From DASZHA01 sp035938265 (GTDB lineage Bacteria; Chloroflexota; Dormibacteria; DASZGP01): a stretch of 25,974 nucleotides of DNA. A program made the position numbers and the translations under genes. This document shows, piece after piece, positions 1 to 5,874 of the stretch. Where the stretch lies: positions 1 through 25,974 of the forward strand of contig DASZHA010000041.1 of NCBI GenBank assembly GCA_035938265.1, read 5' to 3'. The notes beneath the pieces were generated by a model, which was not told the origin of the DNA, made no database searches, and saw only the letters and a list, made by a program, of their open reading frames with translations. Position 1 is the first letter of the stretch. Each line of letters starts with the position of its first letter.

Positions 1-2
1 TT

Positions 3-545
3 GCCCACGTCACCGGCCACCACCGGACCCTCACCCAGGACCCGGTCTTCGCGGTTGACCAGCTGGTCGAGATCGCGATCAGGGCGCTCTCGCCCGCAAT
101 CAACGACACGTTCACCGCGATCACCTGCATCGACTGGCTGACCGCCGGGCTGAGCCACCTGTCGGGCCGCACTGCGGCGATCCGGGTCTGGCGGGACCCC
201 GCCGGGATCCCGCGCCTGGTGCAGCCCGGGGTCAGCTATGAGCGGATGGTGAATGGCGCCTTCGACAAGATCCGGCAGGCTGGCCGTGGCATGCCCGCGG
301 TTGCCATCCGACAGCTGTCCGGGCTGGGCCGAATCATGGAGTACGCCATCACCAAGGACCAGCGCGCCATCCTGACGAGACAGGCCGAGATGATCATGCG
401 CGCCAGCGAGGAGTCAGTCCGAGAGATGGAGGACCTCGACGACATCCGCGCCCGCTATGAGGAGGTGCGCGCCCTCGCAGCGGGCCACGAGGCGGTGATC
501 GCGCCGGCCCCTATCGAGAAGCGAACCAGCAACCCGTCGCTCTGA
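3..545 (+). CDS. DUF2254 family membrane protein, C-terminal part (truncated by window edge)
   Basis: The reading frame is open from the left edge to a TGA ending at 545, so the start lies outside the window. The first translated residues include DPVFAVDQLVEIAIRALSPA followed by INDTFTAITCIDWL. This is the conserved C-terminal block of DUF2254 (predicted membrane protein) as I know the family. The visible part is soluble and largely helical after that block, and the transmembrane segments expected in this family would lie upstream. Function is unknown for the family. The next gene has its own promoter, so this gene is probably the end of another transcription unit. Confidence in the family is high from the ALSPAIND-type motif; nothing can be said of its full length. 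Confidence 0.85.
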   Translation, partial: AHVTGHHRTLTQDPVFAVDQLVEIAIRALSPAINDTFTAITCIDWLTAGLSHLSGRTAAIRVWRDPAGIPRLVQPGVSYERMVNGAFDKIRQAGRGMPAVAIRQLSGLGRIMEYAITKDQRAILTRQAEMIMRASEESVREMEDLDDIRARYEEVRALAAGHEAVIAPAPIEKRTSNPSL

Positions 546-572
546 AGCGCGGCTCCCTGGTATTGCACATTG

Positions 573-585
573 GTGCGCGGCGCAC
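573..585 (+). terminator. Weak hairpin after the DUF2254 gene
   Basis: GTGCG (573-577) and CGCAC (581-585) form a perfect 5-bp stem with a CGG loop, followed by AAATTTT. It lies 28 bp past the stop of the DUF2254 gene and just before the next promoter. The stem is short and the T run is only four, so it is a weak candidate. Confidence 0.3.
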
Positions 586-597
586 AAATTTTGGCGA

Positions 598-627
598 TTG
601 TGGGGGCCGAGCAGCCGTCTATATAAT
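598..627 (+). promoter_or_regulatory. Sigma70-type promoter of the vWA/PrsW-toxin cassette
   Basis: TTGTGG (598-603) and a perfect TATAAT (622-627) are separated by 18 bp. The predicted start of transcription is near 634. A purine-rich Shine-Dalgarno stretch (aggagaggag, 645-654) follows, before the ATG at 660. This is the only perfect TATAAT box I noticed in an intergenic stretch, and it would drive the whole 660-5817 cassette because the later genes abut or overlap. Confidence 0.65.
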
Positions 628-659
628 GAGGGCCCCAGCAGGGCAGGAGAGGAGAGCGG

Positions 660-1298
660 ATGCGTCTTCCAGCGGGCGCAGCAGGGATCTGTGGGACGGC
701 TGCCCTAGCGTCGCTTGCCGCGTTTGCCTCGGGCACGCCGCCGCCAACGCGCGATTGCATCGCCTCAGCGTCGAGCGGCCCTGGCCGCCATGCGTCGGTC
801 ATCATCCTGGTTGAGGACCTCGAGGGAGGCGGCGCCCAGAACCAACTCTTGCTCGACGCCACCAACACGGCTGTCAGCCATCTCTCCCCCCAGGACTCGA
901 TCGGTTTTGCCGGCAACACCGACAAGGCCGAGCTCCCAGTGCCGCTGCAGCCGGTTGGCGACCGGAGGGCGGTGAGCGATGCCGTCAGAAGCGTCCAGGA
1001 CATCAGCGACCCCGACAGCTATGACCCCGCCGTCAAGGCCGCGGCCGCGGCCCTCGCCGGTGAGACCGGGGTCAAGGAGGTGATCCTGATCGGCGACGGC
1101 GACGCCAAGCCCGTCGACCCCGCCACCCTGAACCTGCTCCGGGGCCAGGGCGCCACGGTCTCGACCATCTACGAGCAGGCCGCGGCGAACGACAAACCCG
1201 ACCAAATGCAGCAGTTGGCCCGTGACGGCGGCGGGACCTACCAGAGCGCGGGGGCGGCGGCAAACACCCCCGACGTCCTCTCCAAGGCCGTCTGTTGA
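660..1298 (+). CDS. Secreted vWA-like domain protein
   Basis: A 212-residue protein starting at ATG 660 behind a strong purine-rich ribosome binding site. Residues 1-25 look like a Sec signal peptide (Ala/Leu-rich, ending ASG). From about residue 45 the pattern resembles a von Willebrand A fold: a first strand VIILVEDL, a middle strand KEVILIGDGDA near residue 140, and a late segment with QMQQLARDGGGTYQSAG, typical of the last vWA helix and strand. The canonical MIDAS DxSxS is not present: EDLEG stands where it would be expected, so metal binding is doubtful. It lies 13 bp upstream of the PrsW-toxin gene and is presumably co-transcribed. The role may be adhesion or assembly at the cell surface; this is inference. 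Confidence 0.65.
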   Translation: MRLPAGAAGICGTAALASLAAFASGTPPPTRDCIASASSGPGRHASVIILVEDLEGGGAQNQLLLDATNTAVSHLSPQDSIGFAGNTDKAELPVPLQPVGDRRAVSDAVRSVQDISDPDSYDPAVKAAAAALAGETGVKEVILIGDGDAKPVDPATLNLLRGQGATVSTIYEQAAANDKPDQMQQLARDGGGTYQSAGAAANTPDVLSKAVC

Positions 1299-1311
1299 CC
1301 AGGCTTCAGCA

Positions 1312-4300
1312 ATGACGCTGCCCAACGTCCTGTACGGCTTCGCACTGCTCCTGATGATGGTCCTGCTCTGGGTCGAAGGCCGGCTGATCGCCGGTCGCAC
1401 AACCGTTGGCGCCTCCAAGTTCGTCGTCTTCTTCGGCATCGGCTCCATAGGGGCTGCGCTTTGGTCGGTCGTGATCGAGCGCGTGGCCCTGCAGCTTGTC
1501 CCCGGCATCAGCACCGCTTACACGGTGGCGCCGATCGTGGAGGAGCTGGCCAAGGCGGCGCCGTTGCTCTTCATCGCCTTCATCGCGGCCGAACGCGAGC
1601 GGCTCACCGTGGCGGACCTGGCCCTCATCGGCCTGACGATCGGGCTCGGTTTCCAATTCGTGGAGAGCAACCTGCAGCTTATGGCGACTGGGCAGCTGCC
1701 CAACTACGTCACGCCCTTCCTCCCCGGCCTGATCCAAGCGACCGACCACGCCGGCGGCACCGTGATCTTCGACCCCGGACACGCCATCTCGACCGGGCTG
1801 GTGGGCCTGGCCGCCGGCGTCGGCGTGAGACTCCTGAAAGACCGCCGCCAGGGCGCGGTCCTTGTCGCCGTGACCCTTGGCCTGGTCATGTTCGACCACG
1901 CCATGTTCAACTGGAAGGTGGCCCGTCCGGTGGCTCAGGCGACATCGAGCCTGGCCATGACGAGCGTGTTTCCCAGCGCCGCGGCGCCACTCGAATGGCT
2001 GTATAGCGCGACCTTGCAGGGGCGGCTTGAGGTGCTGCTCTTGGCCGCCGGTTTGCTGCTGACCGGTTGGCTGGAGGGGCGGCGACACTGGAGCGCCTTC
2101 GGCAACCGCCCCGAGCTGATGCTCTCCGGCGAGCAGTCCCAGCCGGCGGTCTTCAACGAGTGGGCCGTGGCGACAGGGCGTCTCCGCGGCGGCATCGACG
2201 GCGCCCGCCAGGCTCTGACCTACTTCCGTCATCGACGGGCCTTCGCCCTGGCGCGCAGCCAGGTTGCGGCGTCGGGCCCCGGGGCCGAGCAGGTCGCGCC
2301 CGCCTACGTGACAGGCCTGGAGGAGAGCCTGCTCGCCGAGCGCGACCGGGTCGAGGCGCCAAATGAGAAGGCAGCGCGGCCGCGGCGATCCGTCAAGGCC
2401 TTCCTGGGCCAGCTTTGGACCGTGATCAAGGCCCATCGGCTGGTGCTCCTAATCGCCATCCTGCTGATCGCCATCTTCCTCATCCTGCGCGCCACCGGCT
2501 GGATCAACTACATCTATGGGCGACCGCTGGCGCTGATCATCGCCCTGGCCTCGCTGGCGTATGCCGGCTGGCGGCTGCGGCGTTTTCTCAAGCAGCCGCC
2601 CCCCGACCAGGCCAGCGCCGACGGCGAAACGCTGGCGGCGCACCACGGCCACGCAATCCTGGCCTTCGCCGCCGTTGGCATCGCAGCTTGCGCCGTCGTC
2701 GTCTGGTTCCTGCCCCAGGGCGCCCTGGTCCCAACCAGTGGGCTGGCCTTCGCGCTCGGCGCCCTCAGCCAGTGGGTGACGGCTACGGGCGCTGCCCCCG
2801 CCGGACTGCTGGGGATGGGCGGGCTCGCCGCTCCGACCGGCGAGTGCAAGGACTGCGGTCCGGCGCGGGACGCGGTCGAGGCGGGCAAGAAGGAGTTGGC
2901 CCGCCTGGCAGAAGAGGCCGCGCCGACGCAGGCCAAGGCTGCGGCCGCCCGGGCTGCCCTGGAAGCGGCGCGCAAGGCACGCCGGGAGGCGCAGTCGGGA
3001 CTGGATGCGCTGAAGAACGAGTCCTACATCGAGGGCACGTCGGGGCGCCTCGCCGGCAGCAAGCTGACCACCAGCGACCTCCGCCGCCAGCGGATGCAGG
3101 AGGCGGCGATACGGGCGAGGTTCGCGCGGGGCGAGATCAGCCGAAAGCAGATGGAGGACGAGCTGGCGCAGTGGGCGGACGAGGACTACGTCAGGAAGCT
3201 GGGCGCCGAGGGCGAGGCGGACCGGGAGAAGCAGCGTCAGGAGCTCCAGGACAAGCTCGACAAGGCCCGCACCGACGAGGACAAGGCGCGGCCGGAGTCG
3301 GAGGCGGCCGACGCCGCCGCCAAGGCGGCCGCTGACGCCCTGGCCGGGGAGCGGGCGGCGCAGGACCAGCGCGAGGCGGCGCTGGCGGAGTGCGAGGGCA
3401 ACGCGCCGCCCAAGAAGCCCCCGGCCGACATCTCCGACCTGGAGCGCGCCTTCGACCAGGCGCAGAAGGACTTCGACAAGCTCGAGGAGGAACTTTCCAA
3501 GGCGATGGACGCGCAGGCCCAGGACGTCCAGAAGTGGTCCACGGACTACAACCAGCACTTGGCCCAGGGGCTCAGGGACCTGGACGCGTACCTGGCCGGG
3601 TACGCGGAGCTGGCGCCGGATCTCGCCGACCTCTGGCAGGCATACAGGGACATGGCCGGCGCCAAGGCGATGGCGGCCTACTTCGACAAGGTTATCGACG
3701 CACTGATGAAGATCGACATGGCGCACGGGGCAGCCAAGCTGGCTACGGCCGGCATCACCAAGGGCCTGCTGCCGGGGCTGGAGGCCGCCGCTTCGGGGGA
3801 CGCGACCCTGGCGGCAAAGGCAAACGAGCTGGCGAACGTGCTCAAGGAGGGTGAGCAGCTGGCCGCGAAGGAAGCCACCGAGGCTTCGGCAACAGCTGCC
3901 AAGACCGGGCTGGAAGTCGCGGGCGAGGATGCCCTCGGCGTCACGGCCAAGGGAGGAGCCAGTGATGCCGCCGCCGTGGCGGCAAAGGGAGGCGCGGAGG
4001 ACGTCGCCGCGGCGATGGCCAAGCCGGTCGTGCCTGGGGCGGTATCGACCGGCGTGGAGGTTGAGGGGTCGGCGCTGGCGCAGAAGGGCATCACCCAGGC
4101 CAACTCGTCGGCCGCGACCCTGACCGGGGACCAGCTCCAGGCCGTCGAAGGGGTGGTCAACAAGGAGCTCAAGTCGCTCTGCGGTCCGATACGGAAGTCG
4201 GCGATCGACGACCAATGCACACAGGTGTCGGAGGCCTTCGCCAAGACGTGGAAGTCGGGCGAACAGTACACGGTGATGTCAGACGTGCAGGCGCGAAAGA

Positions 4301-4608
4301 TGTGGCAGATGGAGAAGCTGTTCGACAGTCAGTACATCAAGCTTGGACAGGACCCCGTGGCGGCCCAGGAGGCGATAACCAAGGCGATGCAGACGCAGGG
4401 CCCGGGGTCCCAGGCATTAGTGCTTGTGAAAGGTGAGCACGAGGTGATCAAAGATGGCGTCGCCACCCTGGAGCAATACGGGCACAGCTTCAACGTGGTG
4501 AACTCCGATGGTTTCGTCAAATTCGTTGACGTCGCCGACCCCAAGTTCATCCTGACGCCTGACAAGATGGCCGAGTACCACAGCTGGTACTACATGCCGG
4601 TCAAATGA
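1312..4608 (+). CDS. PrsW-like intramembrane protease fused to coiled coil and C-terminal papain-like toxin domain
   Basis: 1098 residues from ATG 1312; an in-frame start at 1222 would overlap the upstream gene by 77 bp and adds unlikely sequence. Residues 1-250 are multi-pass and carry PrsW protease motifs: EELAK at 77-81, FQFVE at 114-118, DPGHA with H157, and FDH at 194-196. Two further hydrophobic segments lie at about 375-420 and one or more at 446-500. A CxxC (C512, C515) begins a long charged Ala/Glu/Arg coiled-coil stretch (about 515-800). A low-complexity Ala/Gly linker follows. The last 140 residues resemble Tox-PL papain-fold toxins: DDQC (C969), GHSFNVV (H1058) and FVDVAD (D1073), with the 15-residue H-to-D spacing usual there. 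Such domains are peptidases or deamidases. The next gene is Imm35-like, which supports a toxin reading. Family assignments are from motifs, not a search. Confidence 0.75.
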   Translation: MTLPNVLYGFALLLMMVLLWVEGRLIAGRTTVGASKFVVFFGIGSIGAALWSVVIERVALQLVPGISTAYTVAPIVEELAKAAPLLFIAFIAAERERLTVADLALIGLTIGLGFQFVESNLQLMATGQLPNYVTPFLPGLIQATDHAGGTVIFDPGHAISTGLVGLAAGVGVRLLKDRRQGAVLVAVTLGLVMFDHAMFNWKVARPVAQATSSLAMTSVFPSAAAPLEWLYSATLQGRLEVLLLAAGLLLTGWLEGRRHWSAFGNRPELMLSGEQSQPAVFNEWAVATGRLRGGIDGARQALTYFRHRRAFALARSQVAASGPGAEQVAPAYVTGLEESLLAERDRVEAPNEKAARPRRSVKAFLGQLWTVIKAHRLVLLIAILLIAIFLILRATGWINYIYGRPLALIIALASLAYAGWRLRRFLKQPPPDQASADGETLAAHHGHAILAFAAVGIAACAVVVWFLPQGALVPTSGLAFALGALSQWVTATGAAPAGLLGMGGLAAPTGECKDCGPARDAVEAGKKELARLAEEAAPTQAKAAAARAALEAARKARREAQSGLDALKNESYIEGTSGRLAGSKLTTSDLRRQRMQEAAIRARFARGEISRKQMEDELAQWADEDYVRKLGAEGEADREKQRQELQDKLDKARTDEDKARPESEAADAAAKAAADALAGERAAQDQREAALAECEGNAPPKKPPADISDLERAFDQAQKDFDKLEEELSKAMDAQAQDVQKWSTDYNQHLAQGLRDLDAYLAGYAELAPDLADLWQAYRDMAGAKAMAAYFDKVIDALMKIDMAHGAAKLATAGITKGLLPGLEAAASGDATLAAKANELANVLKEGEQLAAKEATEASATAAKTGLEVAGEDALGVTAKGGASDAAAVAAKGGAEDVAAAMAKPVVPGAVSTGVEVEGSALAQKGITQANSSAATLTGDQLQAVEGVVNKELKSLCGPIRKSAIDDQCTQVSEAFAKTWKSGEQYTVMSDVQARKMWQMEKLFDSQYIKLGQDPVAAQEAITKAMQTQGPGSQALVLVKGEHEVIKDGVATLEQYGHSFNVVNSDGFVKFVDVADPKFILTPDKMAEYHSWYYMPVK

Positions 4609-4907
4609 ACGAGATCAACGAAACCCAGGCCAGGGATCTTGCCGAGAGGTACCTCGAGCAGCTCTTCAGCGACTCGGGCACCAGCGTCGTGGTCACCGGC
4701 GTGCAGGAGGTGGACATCGGCTGGGTCTTCTTCTATCAATCAGAGGAATACCAGCAGAGCGGTGATGACCGGGACTTCCTCTACGGCAACGCGCCCCTGG
4801 TCGTCGACCGCGAAGGCCACGTTCACCGAACCGGGACGTCGCTCCCCTTGGACGACTACCTGGACCGGATTCGAGATGAAGTGCAGGGGGAGGTTATCGA
4901 TGGTTGA
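4605..4907 (+). CDS. Imm35-like immunity protein
   Basis: A 100-residue acidic protein whose ATG overlaps the toxin stop codon (ATGA at 4605-4608). The central motif GWVFFYQSEEY (residues about 44-54) and the later GNAPLVVDREGHVHRTGTS (about 67-85) match the Imm35 immunity family as I know it: a W-F-x-Y strand, then GNAP, a V-D turn and a G-T-(G/A) strand, ending in a helix with DYLDRIRDEV. It has no signal peptide or membrane segment, so it should be cytoplasmic and neutralise the papain-like C-terminal domain of the preceding protein. The four-base overlap predicts translational coupling, as expected for a cognate toxin/immunity pair. Specific binding is inferred from position only. Confidence 0.75.
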   Translation: MNEINETQARDLAERYLEQLFSDSGTSVVVTGVQEVDIGWVFFYQSEEYQQSGDDRDFLYGNAPLVVDREGHVHRTGTSLPLDDYLDRIRDEVQGEVIDG

Positions 4908-5817
4908 CCCCGGCCTGCCCCTGCCCAAGGTCGGCTATCACTTCCCGGGCCGTCCGCCGGCGTGGCCGCCCCCGGCCAAGCCCGACCTGGGCTCGGTCGC
5001 CAACTCGATGAACAACGCGGTGCAGGCGGGAAGCGCGGGCCTCGACCGCTGGGCCAAGGACATCAAGCAGATCAAGTGGCCCGCCGACCAGCCGCCCAAC
5101 AACCCGATCAAGGTCTCGATGGGAGGGCGCACCGACGCGACCCCGGGCTACTTCAAGAAGGTCGACATCACCATCGACAAGATCGGCGAAGGCCTTGTCG
5201 AGGGCAAGCCGGGCCAGGTCCTAAGCGGGCTCGGCGAGTACTTCACCAAGCCGGGCCAGACCACCGCCGTCGGCGTGTACGGGCAGCGGATCAACGCCTG
5301 GCAGCAGCTGTTCCGCAAGGAGCACGGGCTCAACCTCTCCGCGATGAACCGCACGATGTGGAAGATCTCGACCGAGTGCAACGAAATGCGCAAGCTGGCC
5401 CTCGACCCGCCCCAGATGAACCCCCGGATCGCTGAGATCATGAAGGAGAAGGAGACCAAGGGCGACGAGCTGATGCAGAAGGTGCAGGACCGGCTGCGCG
5501 CCAGCGAGCCCGGCGAGGAGCGCGACAAGCTGGAGGACCTCTGGAAGCGCATGTCTGGCTGGCAGCGCGCGCGGGACAAGCGCCTCGACGCCGACCGGAC
5601 CCAGGTCTACGACATGAACAGCCGCATGGATCACCTGAACCAGGAGGCCAAGAAGATCGCCATGGGCCTGCGCGACGGCGAGCGGGAGTCGGGATTGATG
5701 GTGCGGTCGGACACCCTGCACCACGCCGACCCCCAGGCGGCGATCTTCGCCGAGGGCCTACGCCAGTACCTAATGGGCACCAAGCAGACGCTCGACTCAG
5801 CGCTGACCAACAAATAA
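4900..5817 (+). CDS. Unknown helical protein of the toxin cassette
   Basis: 305 residues from ATG 4900, overlapping the immunity gene by 8 bp; an earlier in-frame start at 4639 would lie deep inside the immunity gene and gives low-quality sequence. I do not recognise the family. The first 30 residues are proline-rich (PGRPPAWPPPAKP). Next comes a region with a GG(R)TDATPGYFKKVDITIDK stretch and a Gly/Lys-rich helix. The last 180 residues are strongly charged and probably helical (about 170-280: repeated Lys/Glu/Arg with Met and Leu). No signal peptide or transmembrane segment is visible. The tight overlap suggests it works with the toxin and Imm35 proteins, for example as chaperone, second immunity factor or structural partner; none of these can be chosen from sequence. 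Confidence 0.7.
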   Translation: MVDPGLPLPKVGYHFPGRPPAWPPPAKPDLGSVANSMNNAVQAGSAGLDRWAKDIKQIKWPADQPPNNPIKVSMGGRTDATPGYFKKVDITIDKIGEGLVEGKPGQVLSGLGEYFTKPGQTTAVGVYGQRINAWQQLFRKEHGLNLSAMNRTMWKISTECNEMRKLALDPPQMNPRIAEIMKEKETKGDELMQKVQDRLRASEPGEERDKLEDLWKRMSGWQRARDKRLDADRTQVYDMNSRMDHLNQEAKKIAMGLRDGERESGLMVRSDTLHHADPQAAIFAEGLRQYLMGTKQTLDSALTNK

Positions 5818-5828
5818 GCCGTTAGCCC

Positions 5829-5845
5829 GCCCCGATTTGAGGGGC
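5829..5845. terminator. Short hairpin between convergent genes
   Basis: GCCCC (5829-5833) and GGGGC (5841-5845) with a 7-base loop sit in the 57-bp gap between the convergent toxin-cassette gene and collagen-like gene. There is no T run, so any terminator role is uncertain. Confidence 0.25.
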
Positions 5846-5874
5846 CGAGCTCTGCTAAGCCGCCCTGCCGGAGG

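Noticed and set aside
2449..4215. 588-codon open frame on the minus strand inside the PrsW-toxin gene.
   Set aside because: GC-rich codon mirror of a well supported gene; the product is Arg/Leu/Gly-rich and matches nothing.
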